Shown here one piece after another: positions 11,761-23,490 of a stretch of DNA of 64,000 bases. Where the stretch lies: contig CAMZMU010000040.1 of the NCBI GenBank assembly GCA_947311845.1, positions 62,300,437 through 62,364,436 of the forward strand. Direction: 5' to 3'. The stretch is from Poa pratensis (Eukaryota; Streptophyta; Magnoliopsida; Poales; Poaceae). The position numbers were made by a program, and so were the translations under genes. A model generated the notes under the pieces. It was not told the origin of the DNA. It searched no databases and saw only the letters and a list, made by a program, of their open reading frames with translations. Positions within the stretch are counted from its first letter, which is position 1, and each line of letters starts with the position of its first letter.

Positions 11761-12161
11761 ATGTCCATGCATTCTTTTGACAAGTGCTTTTGTTTGTGCA
11801 AAAAAAAATTGAAGATGACTTGTGGCAGGTGTGGATCAACCGGGGGTCAATGCAATACATGTTTCAGTTTCGGTAGCTCATTCTATGTGTACCGTACTAG
11901 GGATTTCGAGAAATTTTGTGTAAGTTCAATGATTTTTTCTTTGGCATCCTTTTGATTCATTCTTTGTATCTTTTTATTGTGTCATACATTTCCTTATTTT
12001 ATTTCAATCTTCTTTTTTATTCTCGTAGACTGTGCCATGCAATGTTACAAAAAAGTTCAATGTGGGAACTAGGGATTTTATAAAATTCATGACTCGAGAT
12101 GGGCATCAGTATTACTTTGATATCGACAAGAAACCATGGTACACACGGCTATGTCGAAGGT
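11761..12161 (+). pseudogene. B3-domain-like gene in the left arm
   Basis: Exon 1 (ATG at 11761 to 11919) encodes a Cys cluster CGRCGSTGGQCNTCF. A GT-AG intron (11920-12028) leads in frame to exon 2 (12029 on) with VPCNVTKKFN and GHQYYFDIDKKPWYT. Across the solo LTR the frame resumes at about 14665 with YKTFIAEYALNIGDKYVF. The alternating hydrophobic pattern and the GDxYVF ending are those of a plant B3 DNA-binding domain, although no database search was made. Where B3 domains usually have the Trp codon TGG, just before YKTF, this copy has TAG; the other arm has TAG too. The LTR insertion breaks it again. Confidence 0.45.
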
Positions 12162-14659
12162 TGAAAGGGCATGGCGCCCCCATGTGTGGTTTTGGTAATT
12201 AATGACAATCCCTATGGACTAATGGTTGCATTGAGTTTTACTTGTAATGTTTGTCCATAGACCATGCTTGAACTCCATATGTTGGATTCAAGGTTGATGC
12301 CATGAATATATTGATATAATGAAGTATTTGGCATCAAGATCATCGAGTTGAGCATATTGCAAGTATGTCTTGAAGAAAAGAATTATGTGATCATTCATGG
12401 TTATCTTCAAGACATCATCTATTGAAAAGAGAAGAAAAGATACAAGGTTGATCAAGTATTGATCAACACACAAAGCTACAAGATGTACCAAGTGGGATCA
12501 TGTATCTCTTGGTATGGTAAGCAATTGTCCATATAGCTTTGTGAACTAACCCATGATATGTGTGTAGCATTTCTATGAGTGGTTAGGTATCTTTCTATGG
12601 GCTTGCATCAAATGAAGATTTCATATGGCCCATGATCGATGACGTCAAGTGGTGATCGTCATCAATGTTGAGAAGCGCAAGTTCAAGAGGAGCATCTCGA
12701 AGAAATCCTAGGCTTAAAGCTTGCCACCCGTTTAGAGATAATGTTCATGTGAAGATGTGCCTAAGAGAGGCTCTCCCATAGTGGAGTATGGGGGAGCAAT
12801 GTTTGAGTCTTCACCAAGCGAAGCGCAATCAAGAAAGGTGGTCCACTTGAAGAGATCAAGATCGACGTCATCTAGCTCAAGTGGTATGCGCAAGGCAAAG
12901 GTATGATAGGGTTATAGGATAGATACCGTACTATCAAGAGGGGCTCTCGATTGAGCTTTAGCGTATCAGTTGGAGAGAGCTCAAACCTTTGCATATTTGC
13001 CTTCATCATCTTTCTTGGTTCTTATTTGGATTTTCTCCTTGTTGGGCTTTGGTGCTTGTTGTGATCTTCATGACAAGCCCAAGTTCTCCGAAAACGGATT
13101 TCGTATGGAAAACTTGTTGCGTTTTCAGGTTGGAAATATTATCGGTCCACCTTCGAGATAGGGTCCACACCTTCCCATGTGTGGTATCCCCTCTATATTT
13201 GTGACCCTTAATATTTCCAACAGAATTGGATTCACCTGTTTTGGAGTTCGAACGAGAAAGTTATTGCATTTCAGGTTTTTCTGTGGTGCGGAAGTTCCGC
13301 TCGTTTTCCCGGAAGTTCCGAGTATCGGAAGTTCCGGGTGAAGTTCCGATGCAAGTTCCGCTTAGTATTTTTGCTCTCGGGTGTTTTCATTTCATAAGCG
13401 GAAGTTCGTTCGGAAGTTGGCTCGGAAGTTCCGGTGGTGCGGAACTTCCGCTCTTAGTCTCGGAAGTTCCGGCCCGGAGCAAAAACTGGCCAACGGGCAG
13501 ATTTCTCACATATCCGGAAGTTCCGGGTGGAGTTCCGGAACTTCCGACCCTGCGCAAAAACTGGCCAACGGGCAGTTTTCTCACCTACCTACTTAAGGGG
13601 TCTTCTTCCCCAAGGAGACCCCAACTCTTGAGCTCGAAATTTGCCACCATTGTTGACCTTGTTGAGCTTTGCTATCTCTCTATTCCTCCATGATTCTTGC
13701 CTCCAATTAGAGGGAAAAGAGAGAGGAGATCTAGATCTACCATTCCACCAATCAATCTCTCCTCTAAGTGAGGGGAAGCTTTTGGATCTAGATCTTGGAG
13801 GGATTTGGTGTTCCTCTTTGTTCTTCCTCTCTTCTCCCCCCAATAGCATTAGTTGCTTTGGTGGGATTTGGGAGTGAAGGATTTGACCACTTCTAGTGGT
13901 CTTGCCCATTGCATCGGTTGCATCGGTTTGAGTTCTCCACGGTGATACGTGGAAATCGAAGTTGAGAAGCTTGTTACTCTTGGGTACTTGGGGTGCCCTA
14001 GAGCTTGTCCTCTTGGGTACTTGGGGTGCCCTAGACGGTCCTTGTTGATCTCGGAGTTTTGGTGGCTCGCGGGATAGTTGGGAGCCTCCAATTAAGTTGT
14101 GGAGTCGCGCCCCAACCTTGTGATTCTTGTGGCTTTGGGAGACGCGGGAATTCGGTGAGAGCCTCCAATTAAGTTGTGGAGTGTGCCTCATCCTTGTACG
14201 GGTTCGGTGACCACCCTCAAGTGTCCCATAGTGGTTCGTGGCACTCCGCATTGGTGGAGGCACGAAGGAGATTACGGTGTGCCATTTGACGGCTATTCGG
14301 GGATCACTTTGTGACTCCGCACCGCTCCAACGGAGACGTAGCTTCCATTGGGAAGTGAACTTCGGGATAAATCATAGTCTCCAAGTGCCTCGGTATTTCT
14401 ATACCTGAGCTTCTTACTTATGCTACTAACTTTGTGATAGCCATCGAGCTTGAAGTAATATATCTTGCTATCACATATTTGCTTATCTTGTTTAGCATAA
14501 GTTGTTGGTGCACATAGGTTAACCTAGCTTGTTTAGGTTTCGTGCTTGATAAATTAAATGCTAGTTTTATTCCGCATTTATTCAAGCCTAAACCGCAAAG
14601 AATTTTAATCGCCTATTCACCCCCCCCCCCCCCCTCTAGGCGACATCCATGTCCTTTCA
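12162..14659 (+). mobile_element. Solo LTR of a Sirevirus-like copia element
   Basis: It begins TGAAAGG and ends CCTTTCA, flanked by the 5-bp duplication AAGGT (12157-12161, 14660-14664). There is no internal coding region, so this is a recombination remnant. The 3' terminal part (CCTATTCACC, a long C run, CTCTAGG) matches the ends of the complete LTRs of elements A and B, placing it in the same lineage. At 2,498 bp it is about twice their length. It carries its own palindromic repeat type, CGGAAGTTCCG. Confidence 0.85.
13270..13560. repeat. CGGAAGTTCCG palindromic array in the solo LTR
   Basis: About 15 full or half copies of the self-complementary motif CGGAAGTTCCG occur within 300 bp. They lie just upstream of a promoter-like segment (CTACTTAAGGGG, about 13588). 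Position within the LTR matches the arrays in elements A and B, but the motif itself is different. Confidence 0.85.
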
Positions 14660-15402
14660 AAGGTAGTACAAGACCTTCATTGCTGAGTATGCCTTGAACA
14701 TTGGTGATAAATACGTTTTTAACATGAAGGACATGCCAGAAGTAGTACCAATCTGTCCTGAAGGAACTTTATCACCAATGTTCAAGGTATAATCAGCAAT
14801 GAAGGTCTTGTACTACCTTCCACATAGTCATGTGTACCATGGTTTTTTGTCGATATCAAAGTAATACTGATGCCCATCTAGAGTTATGACTTCTATAAAA
14901 TCCCCAGTTCTCGCATTGAATTTTTTTAAACATTGTGTGGCACAGTCTGCGGGAATAAAAACAAGATTGAAATGAAATAAGGACATGTATGACAAGATAG
15001 AAAGATACAAAGAATGAATTAAATGGATGCCAAAGAAAAAGTCATTGAAATTACGCAAAAATTCTCGAAATCCCTAGTAAGATACACATAGAATGGCTAC
15101 CGAAACTAAAATATGTATTGCAGTGACCCCCGGTTGATCCACACCTACCAGAAGGCATATACAAAAAGTTTTTGCACAAACAAAAGCACATGTCAAAAGA
15201 ATGCATGGACATGGAAAATGGTATAGACGGACTAACTAACAAATATCCACTACACCTCTGCTACACAGAAAAAAGAGAGGACTGCACCTCCTCACTCCCC
15301 TTCTACAGTGAAGATGTGATGAGAGAAAATATGAAACAAACAAGAAGGGGGTGTGTTACTTGGAGAGGGTTGTGGCCATATATATACACGCAAGTTACAT
15401 AA
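14660..15402. mobile_element. Fold-back element, centre and inner right arm
   Basis: 14660-14711 is the last part of the left arm. 14712-14767 is a unique 56-base spacer. 14768 onward is the right arm on the opposite strand. The first 52 bases on each side of the spacer are almost perfectly complementary. The right arm is cut at 15402 by element A and resumes at 26827. Confidence 0.75.
14828..15242 (-). pseudogene. B3-domain-like gene in the right arm (inverted copy)
   Basis: Mirror copy of the left-arm gene. Exon 1 is 15055-15242 (SGRCGSTGGHCNTYFSFGS) and exon 2 begins at 14946 (CLKKFN, then GHQYYFDIDKKPWYT). The intron is preserved with GT-AG ends. It shares the in-frame TAG near the position of the expected Trp with the left copy, so that change probably predates the inverted duplication. 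It differs from the left copy by scattered substitutions. The assignment to the B3 family is inferred from pattern only. Confidence 0.42.
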
Positions 15403-16690
15403 TGAAAGAGCATACTTGCTCTAAACTCTATTTTGGGTGTCTAATGACAACACATCATCTGATCTAATGTGTGCTTGACAGTTGCAGATAAGTGTCGTCG
15501 AAACTTTGTGTCAAGTTGGAGCTAGTGGCCCTGGAAATCAGCTCAGTAGAGCTTTTATGTGTCTGGCGGTAGTACCGCTGTCGCAGCGGTAGTACCGCTC
15601 CACCTGGAGCGGGACTCCTGCAGCACAGCTGGTACTTCTCCTGGCGGTGGTACCGTGTGGTACCGCTGGCTTCAGCCAGCGGTACTACCGCTGGTGGTAC
15701 CGCCAGGGGTACCGCTAGGCCAAATTTGCTCTCTGGACTCGCTACGGTACCCGGCGGTAGTCGCCTCGTACTACCGCTGGTTTCCTTCTGTTTTATTCGA
15801 AGGATCCCAGCGGTACTACCGGCAGCGCCGCGGTAGTACCGCCATACCTGACAGCTACGGTACCTCTGCGAGGTACCGCCGCAGCTGGGTCGTGCAGTAC
15901 ACTGGGTACCGCAGGGAGACCAGCAGCGGTAGTACCGCTGTGCAGTTTTTCTGCACATAACGGTTAGATTTTCAGGGACCCCTATTTAAAGACTGCTTCT
16001 TCTCCAAGAAGCTTAGCTCGCCCGGATTCGAAATACACCATTGTTGCAAGCTCAAGAATCACTAGATCTCCCAATCCCTCCACCCAAACTCGTTGATCTT
16101 TGGAGGATTGAAGGAGAAGGCCCGGATCTACTACTTCACCAAAGCGTTCTTCATTTCCCCCTCATTCACTTGAGGGATTCGAGCCTAGGGTTTCCACTAG
16201 GAAAACCTAGGCATCTTGTTGTTCTCACTTGCTTGTTACTTTTGTGTAGCAGGTGTTGTGGTGATTGAGAGCCCCAATCCTTTTGTGGGTTGAGCTCAAG
16301 TTGTTGTAAGGGCTCCGGATTCCGCCTTGAAGGATTCCGATAAAGAAAGGTGGACCGAGCTTTTGTGCGAGGTTCATCGGAGAATAGGGTGAGGCCATTT
16401 GTGGCGTCTTGAGTTTGAAACTCACACCCCTCCAACGAGACGTACTCCCCTAAAAAGGAGGAACTCGGGAATACATCCTTGTCTCCGCGTGCTTTCATAT
16501 CGGTTATCCTTTCTAGTTATTTACTACTTGTATCTTATCTTGTTTAGACTTAACTTGTCATATAGGTAAATTCACCATAGTTGCATATCTAGAGAATTTA
16601 CCTTTTGTCAAGCCTTAATCGAAAAAGAATTAAAAATTGGAGTAGCACCTATTCACCCCCCCCCCTCTAGGTGGCCATACGATCCTTTCA
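15403..16690 (+). repeat. Element A 5' LTR
   Basis: A 1,288-bp LTR, TGAAAG...CTTTCA. It holds the palindromic array (15562-15948), then a TATA-like CTATTTAAAG (15982-15991), then a transcribed leader, and ends in a C run followed by CTCTAGGTGG. It is nearly identical to the 3' LTR, apart from about a dozen small differences, mostly single-base indels, and one missing repeat unit. Confidence 0.93.
15562..15948. repeat. AGCGGTAGTACCGCT palindromic array, element A 5' LTR
   Basis: About a dozen copies, complete or partial, of the perfect palindrome AGCGGTAGTACCGCT and variants (GCGGTACTACCGC, GGTGGTACC). They lie directly upstream of the LTR TATA box. This is the Sirevirus repeated-motif type with CGG/CCG arms. 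Confidence 0.88.
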
Positions 16691-16692
16691 AT

Positions 16693-16704
16693 TGGTATCA
16701 GAGC
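16693..16704 (+). other. Primer binding site, element A
   Basis: TGGTATCAGAGC, complementary to the 3' end of initiator methionine tRNA, begins three bases after the 5' LTR. This is the standard copia primer site. Confidence 0.92.
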
Positions 16705-16742
16705 CTCGGCTCTTTATTCGGGCTTAACCGCCTAAGAGAAAT

Positions 16743-18990
16743 ATGGCCTTCGATGCCGATGGGAACCCTCTTGCTCTTCCGGCCACTTCGGTTTCCATGG
16801 AGGACTTCACTAACTTGAAGACCTCTATGGAAACCAAAATGGATGAGTTGCGTGAAATGATAGCAAAACTCTCGGAAGCAAAGGTAACCGCATCACCTCC
16901 TTCTCTGGAATTCCTCAAGTGGAGTTAAAGGAGAACGAGGATAAAGGGATCCGGGGGTGGACCAAAATAAAAATGAATCCCCATCTAAAACACTAATGGG
17001 AAGGAGAACATGCTAGAGTTCCTTTTGCTACTCTCCCGACCTACCTATCCCTCATCCTCCTATCACTTAAGAGGAGCTCCACCTAGTCTTAATGCATCTC
17101 TTTTACCGTTGGCAATCTTCTATGAAATCTCACTTGAAAAGTGGTTGCATAGGTCTTTGGAAGATCATTAGATGGATTCAACCGGTGGATGAAAATGATT
17201 TGACAAGGCGAGAAGAAGTTGAAGCTCAACTAAATTCCACCGCTCTTGATGTGATCCGTGTTGCCGTGGGTGAGAAGAACATTCATCACATTGAAGATTG
17301 CACCACCGCCAAGGAAGCATGGAACACTCTCACGGAGGTGTTCGTTGGAAATGAGAGCATGAGGAGAAATAGATATGAAGCCATGAGCAATCAAATTGAA
17401 GGCTTCTACAAGAAAGATGATGAAACTCATGAGGAGATGTATCAAAGGCTCAAGGCTCTTGCTTCCGCATATAGAGACCTTGGTGCTAAACATGTGGATG
17501 ATACTTACATCAAGAGGAAGTATGTGAATGCCCTCATGCCGTTTGAAGAGACCGACTTGAAGAGTCTCCAAGGAAAGCACAACTATGACACCTTGACCTC
17601 AAATGAAGTCATGCAAGAGATGCAATCTTACAAGGTCCAAGCCCAAATTGCTAGAGACTCTCGTGCCCGAGCTCTTGGAATGGCCCAAAGTTCCTCACTT
17701 GCTTTGAAGGCCAAGGTGGTGGAACAAGATGAAGACCAAGATCATGAAGAGGGAAGTTACTTGCACCCGGAACTCATGAGTGCTCATAGAGATTATGTGG
17801 CTCTCATGGCAAAGACCTTTTGGAAGAATCCATCAAAGCTAAAGCTTATGTGGATCAAAAGCACAAATCAAGTGGTTACAAGGGGGCAACCCAAAAATGA
17901 AGACTTGCTTCAATTGTCAAGATCAATTCCACTATGTTGCCAATGCCCTTATAAGAACCGTGAAGAACATGGAGGAAGACTCATTCTCAAGGAAGCTTCA
18001 AGTTCTTCTCCCACGAAGCCTTACTTCAAGAAGTTCATCTCCAACAAGAAGCTACCTTCCAAGGTGTTGGTGGTACAAGAAGAATATATGTCCGGGGAGG
18101 AGAGTGATGAAGAAGAAACAACCACAAGTGGAGTGGCCGCTTTAGCCATTGCTTCATCGACAACCCCTTCTCTCTTTGAATCCCCCAATGATAATGTCAC
18201 CACCAAATCCGCTACGTGCCTCATGGCCAAGCTCTCCGAGGTATCACCTTCCCCTCCTTCTAAGACTATGAATGAAATGCATGAACTTATGAGTCTTAGA
18301 GTTAAGGAAGAAAATGTTGCTTTGGATTTCTTGATGACTAACTTGCAAGGTGAATGCAAGATTCGGCTTGAGATTCTTATGATCAATATGGCATGGCACA
18401 AGATCTCCTAGAAGAAAAGGGGAGACTTGAAAGAGAATATGCTAATGAGATCGCTTCCCTTACCATGGCTATTGAGGAAGAGCATGAGCTTCGAGTTTCT
18501 CTTGAGGAGAAGCTTGAGAATTTGATGAATCTCAAAATGAAACTCTTTCTAAAATCATTAAAGAACGTGACCATGCTATTGCTAAATACAAGTTTTAGAG
18601 AAACAAAAGGTCGTATTTGGTGTTGGTCATAATAGACTAGCCGATGAGCTAGAGATGCTCACCAAGGCTCACAAGGCCTTGGAGAGTGAACACTCTACTC
18701 TCACAAGTCTTTTGAACAACTTCAAATACAATCTACTAAAATTGATACCTAGTCCTCTACTTCTTCTTGTGATCATGCAAATGTCATTGAGGAAAATGCT
18801 AGGTTGAAGGATGAGCTTGCCAAGGCCTCTAGCCCTCAAGGTGAGAAACCTCTTTATGAGCTCTTGCAAGCGCAAAAGCTACACATAGGGAAGAGGGCCT
18901 TGGTTATGTTGCCAAGAAGAAAAAGAAGAACAAGAACAAGAAGAAGGCCAAGCCCGCACAAGCAAAGAGACTACCATTGCGAGTGGTGAT
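16743..18990 (+). pseudogene. Element A gag (copia UBN2 type) with coiled-coil extension, frameshifted
   Basis: Nucleocapsid/capsid precursor of the element. The start at 16743 (MAFDADGNPLALP) lies 39 bases after the primer site. The frame breaks near 16920 and resumes in the long frame 17092-18411, which holds the UBN2 gag core (NRYEAMSNQIEGFYKKDDE, about 17370). A zinc knuckle (CFNC...H, about 17904) loses its last Cys through a one-base shift. After it comes an acidic and then a heptad-rich coiled coil (18393-18880), again in several frames. This long coiled coil between the knuckle and the protease also occurs in element B. Confidence 0.85.
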
Positions 18991-19229
18991 GCCACAAGGG
19001 GCAATGCCACTCACAATGACTTTGCGGGAAAATACAACCCTTCATATGTTCTTATGAAATCTATAGATGGTTGTGTTTTTGCTAAATATGTTGGCACTTC
19101 ATATGGAGATGATTATCACTATGCTATTTGGGTTCCAAAGACCCTTGTGACTAACAAAAGAGGACCCATTTCACAATGGGTACCTAAAACAAAGACTTGA
19201 TTCTTGTAGGACTTTTCTTCCGGTGGATC

Positions 19230-20662
19230 TTCATGGCTCATTGATAGTGGGTGTTCATCTCACATGACCGGAAGCAAAGAAGTAGTAAAGGGCCTATTGA
19301 ATCAATTACTCACATTTTCTCATGTCACCGTCGGGAATAATGCAAGACTTAAGGTATTGGGATATGGCAAGGTAGTGATCACTCCGGAGTTATCCATTGA
19401 GAAGGTCCTTCTTGTTGAATCCCTTTCATATAATTTACTTTCCGTTGGTCAATTATGCAATGTCGGTTACACCGTTATCTTTAATAAACACCACGTGACC
19501 ATCCTTTCACTCAATCTCTTAAAGTAGCCTTTGTTGGATTTCGTGTAAACGGTTTGTATGTGGTCGATTTCTCGAAAGAGACCACTCAAATCGCCACGTG
19601 TCTAATGGCTAAATCCGACAAGGGTTGGCTTTGGCATCGCCGGCTAGGCCATGTCGGTATGAGAAATTTGCAAACTCTTGTGAAGGGTGGACACGTGGTA
19701 GGACTAACCGATGTTAATTTTTCCAAAGATCGTCCTTGTAGTGCTTGCATAGCCGGAAAGATGCATGAAAAGAATCACCCCAAGAAGAGCATTATCTCCA
19801 CTGAGAGGCCTTTGGAGCTCCTTCATATGGATCTCTTTGGGCCTCCCACATATGATAGTCTTGGTGGCAAGAAATATTGTTTGGTGATTGTGGATGATTA
19901 TACAAGATATTGTTGGACTTTCTACCTCAAGAGGAAGAGTGAAACTCAAAAGATATTCATTGACTTTGCAACCTTAGTTCAACGCCAATATGACTCCAAG
20001 ATTTTGGCAATAAGAAGTGACAATGGTACGGAGTTCAAGAATTACACTATGGATGATTTCCTAAGTGGGGAGGGCATTCAACACCAATATTCCGCTGCTT
20101 ATACTCCCAACAAAATGGTGTCGCCGAAAGGAAGAACCGCACTCTTATTGATATGGCAAGAACTATGTTGGCCGAATTTCATTCCCCATATAACTTTTGG
20201 GCCGAAGCCATCAATACCGCTTGCCACTACTCCAACCGGCTCTTCTTTCGTCCTCTCATGAAAAAGACACCATATGAACTCCTTATCGGTAAAAAGCCAA
20301 ATGTCTCTTACTTTCGCGTATTTGGATGCAAATGCCATGTTTACATTAAAGGTTGCCCAATTGCTAAATTTGAATCTAGAACTTTTGATGGTATTTTTGT
20401 TGGATATGCCGCAAACTCCCATACTTATAGGGTCTACAACATATCCACCGGATGTGTTGAAGAATCTATGAATGTGGAGTTTGTCGAGGATAATGGCTCC
20501 CAAGCGGAGCATATTGATCATGATAATGTAGGTGATGTACCTCCACCTCAAGCCATAAGAACTATGGGCATAGGGGAACTTATTCCTATTGAAGAACCTA
20601 TTATGACACTCAAGAAGAAGGAACAAGTTCTACTCAAGTTGAACCATCCACCTCAACATTGA
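19230..20662 (+). pseudogene. Element A protease and integrase, frameshifted
   Basis: The retropepsin-type active site DSGCSSHMTG is at 19239-19268. The GAG-pre-integrase zinc region (WHRRLGH...CSACIAGK) lies at about 19630-19760, and the integrase core with the DLFG and RSDNGTEF acidic positions at 19830-20035. A one-base break near 20107 splits the core before the third catalytic acid; the remainder reads in the frame 20153-20662 (VFGCKCH, VGYAANSHTYRVY). It acts in cDNA integration when intact. It is adjacent to RT in the usual copia order. Confidence 0.88.
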
Positions 20663-20940
20663 TCAACAAGCTATACAAGAACAAGATCATGATAGTCATC
20701 CACATGAGCAAGATAATGGTCAAGACCCACCCAACTCTAGTGGAAACAAGAACATGATGAACCCCCATCTCCAAGAACTCCACTTCGGGTTGACCATGAA
20801 CAAGATGAAGGAAATGATGAAGATGTTCGTGTTGGTGAAACAATTGGTCAAGCCATAGAACGCCGAGTCATTCGGCGTGCATCAACATTGGATCATCTCC
20901 AACACTACAAAGAAATATCCTTGGGAGTATTCGTAAGGGT

Positions 20941-22540
20941 GTGTCCACACGTAATCAATTAACTAACTTTTGTGGTCATGTCTCTTGTTTGTCTAGCTTA
21001 GAACCTCTCAAGGTATATGATGCTCTTGAAGACATGGATTGGGTTGCGGCCATGCATGAAGAATTGAACAACTTCGAGCGCAACAAAGTATGGTCATTAG
21101 TTGAAAGACCCAAAGACACATCACATAATGTCATTGGAACCAAGTGGATATTCAAGAACAAGCAAGACTCACATGGTCAAGTCATTCGCAACAAAGCAAG
21201 ATTGGTTGCACAAGGCTACACCCAAATCGAAGGAGTCGACTACGGTGAAACTTATGCCCCCGTTGCTAGACTTGAATCTATTCGTTTATTGATTGCCTAT
21301 GCATCTACTCATAACATTACCTTATATCAAATGGATGTTAAAAGTGCTTTTCTAAATGGTCCACTAAGTGAATTAGTGTATGTGAAACAACCTCCGGGTT
21401 TTGAAGACCCTAAATTTCCTAACCATGTCTACTTACTACATAAGGCCTTTATGGGCTCAAGCAAGCTCCACGTGCTTGGTATGATCATCTCAAGGAGTTC
21501 TTAGTAGACCATGGTTTTGAAATTGGGGTAATCGATCCCACCTTTTTCACAAAAAGGATAAATGGAGAGCTTTTCGTATGCCAAATATATGTTGATGATA
21601 TTATCTTTGGTTCTACTAACCATGAATTTAGTGATCAATTCTCTAAGCTAATGACCAAGGAATTTGAGATGTCCATGATGGGAGAATTGAAGTATTTTCT
21701 TGGCTTTGAAATCCACCAATATAGTGAAGGAACATTCTTATGTCAAGCCAAGTATATTCAAGACATGCTCAAGAAATTTGATATGAACAACGCCAAGCCA
21801 TATAAGTTTCCCATGGACTCTAAGGCGGATCTACACTTAGATCCGAAGGGTAAGGAAGTTGATCCCAAGCTTTATCGTTCTATGATTGGATCTTTACTTT
21901 ACCTTTGTGCATCTAGACCGGATATTATGTTTAGTGTGGGTATGTGTGCAAGATTCCAATCAAGTCCTAAGGAAAGTCATGAAACCGCGGTTAAAAGGAT
22001 TCTAAGATACTTGATAGATACTCCTAACTATGGTCTTTGGTACCCCCATGGGACAAGCTTTGATCTTGTAGGTTATTCGGATGCGGATTGGGCGGGTTGC
22101 AAAATGGATAGAAAATCAACTTCGGGTACTTGCCAATTCCTTGGTAGGTCTCTTGTGAGTTGGTCTTCCAAGAAGCAAAATTGTGTGGCCTCGTCCTCCA
22201 CCGAAGCCGAATACATTGCCGCCGGAAGTTGTTGTGCACAATTATTATGGATGAGGCAAATTTTAAAGGATTATGGTGTCATTTGTGACAAAGTGCCTCT
22301 TTTATGTGACAATGAAAGTGCCATCAAAATTGCTCACAATCCGGTACTTCATGGGAAGACCAAGCATATTGAGATCCGGTATCATTTTATTCGAGATCAT
22401 GTTGAAAGGGTGATATTGCAATCAAGTATGTCAACACCAAGCATCAACTCGCCGATATGTTCACAAAGCCTCTTGGTGAAGCAAGATTCAAGGAGTTGAG
22501 AGGAGAACTAAATGTGGTGGACATAAGCAATTGGACTTAG
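20941..22540 (+). pseudogene. Element A reverse transcriptase / RNase H, frameshifted
   Basis: The RT N-part is 20941-21504 ([22 protein letters not shown]). A frame break near 21450 is followed by the YVDD active-site box at about 21589. The frame 21651-22499 covers the thumb and RNase H ([22 protein letters not shown]). The last residues are again shifted, with the expected stop near 22537. The enzyme copies element RNA into DNA. At least two single-base breaks make it non-coding as read. Confidence 0.88.
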
Positions 22541-22590
22541 TGGACTTCTTGCATACCTACCCATATTAGACAATAGTAATTTGGTTTGGA

Positions 22591-22810
22591 TGTAGGCATG
22601 GACATAGGGGGAGTGCGGTCCTAATCCATTGGACTATCCCTCCCCCCATTATGCCGATAGTAAGAACTCATTTTGTCTCTATTTTCATTTCATGAATTGT
22701 GAGCTTAAATGACGAGTAGTGGCCGTGAACCCAAGATACATCTTCGCGGTGTCACACCACACACTCATACATGGTGGCCTAGGCCACCGCCCTCCTCTGT
22801 GTGAGGAGTT
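22591..22810 (+). promoter_or_regulatory. Conserved noncoding block between RNase H and the extra gene, element A
   Basis: Starts TGTAGGCATGGACATAGGGG and includes an internal polypurine tract (22605-22614) and the perfect 16-base palindrome GGTGGCCTAGGCCACC (22773-22788). The same block, with the first 66 or so bases identical, is in element B at 37231-37450. No reading frame crosses it. Position suggests a boundary or promoter region for the downstream gene. Confidence 0.7.
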
Positions 22811-23024
22811 GATCTTATTTGGTTTATTTGGATTTTATTTGGACCTCTTGTGTATCTTGTGGAGAGCACCAAGTTTGGCTTTTCTTGTTTGATTCTTGCA
22901 AACTTGGTTTGCCTCTCTTCCCCCAGTTACTTTCTCTATCCTAAGCCAATATCCTATCCCATAAACACCTCTCTCTATTTGTAAAACTTTGTGACCAACC
23001 CGTCGACGTTTCGTGGCAAAAGTG

Positions 23025-23290
23025 CCCGGTACTACCGGTGCCCTCGCGGTACTACCGCTGCCTGGAGTTTCCAGGCACAGCAGTCCCTCGAGCGGTACCG
23101 TAGTCACCAGGTGCCTAGTACTACCGTTGATTCCTCAGCAATTTTTGCTGGAAGTCAATAGTACCAGGTAGCGGTACTACCGGTGTACAGCGGTACTACC
23201 GTTCCATCCCAGGAGCGGTACCGCCGCAGGCTACCGTCAGTACCAGCGCGGGCGGTACTACCGCTGGGTCAGCGGTACTACCGCTGGGTG
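23025..23290. repeat. Internal AGCGGTACTACCGCT array, element A
   Basis: About eight copies of the same palindrome as in the element A LTR (GCGGTACTACCGCT and variants) lie 0.2-0.45 kb upstream of the extra gene. The motif type matches this element's own LTR, not that of element B. Confidence 0.85.
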
Positions 23291-23490
23291 CGTTTTCACC
23301 AGGGGTTAAGTTGGGTGTGGAGCGGTAGTTTTATTCTACCTCCTCCACCCCCGACCCCCTTTTTGAAACCACACTCCACCGCTGCCGCCGCCGCCACGGT
23401 TCGTCGCCGGGGAGCCCACCTCCGGCCTGGACAGCCCCTCTCCGGCCAAAAGGAAGCTCAAGCACCCTCTTCTTCCTCCTCTCCTCCGCG

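Larger units (their letters stand above)
10461..12161 (+). mobile_element. Fold-back element, left arm
   Basis: The left arm runs from an outer end (about 10461-10489) whose reverse complement resembles 27929-27961. It passes through a subterminal AAGTGGAACAAA-type region and a TCAGT-rich array, then a TATA-like ATATATATGG (about 11586), then the B3-like gene. From about 10930 to 12161 it is the inverted counterpart of 14768-15402 plus 26827 to about 27180, at roughly 85 percent identity by eye in the gene part. No target duplication was found, so the superfamily is unassigned; a Mutator-like or fold-back element is possible. Confidence 0.65.

Noticed and set aside
14617..14633. Long C run near LTR ends (also about 16657, 26791, 31202, 41370)
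   Set aside because: Considered as a G-quadruplex or assembly gap signal, but it is a shared feature of all the Sirevirus LTR ends here, so it is part of the element.
15562..15948. CRISPR-like array appearance of regularly repeated palindromes
   Set aside because: Units are not uniform, spacers are irregular and short, the DNA is a plant LTR, and no cas genes exist in this window.
15559..15960. Open frames rich in Arg, Tyr and Ser through the LTR repeat arrays (also 25677-26102, 30078-30610, 37599-38152, 40238-40761)
   Set aside because: The repeat units lack stop codons in several frames. Frames exist on both strands and in all copies without conserved protein, so they reflect repeat composition.
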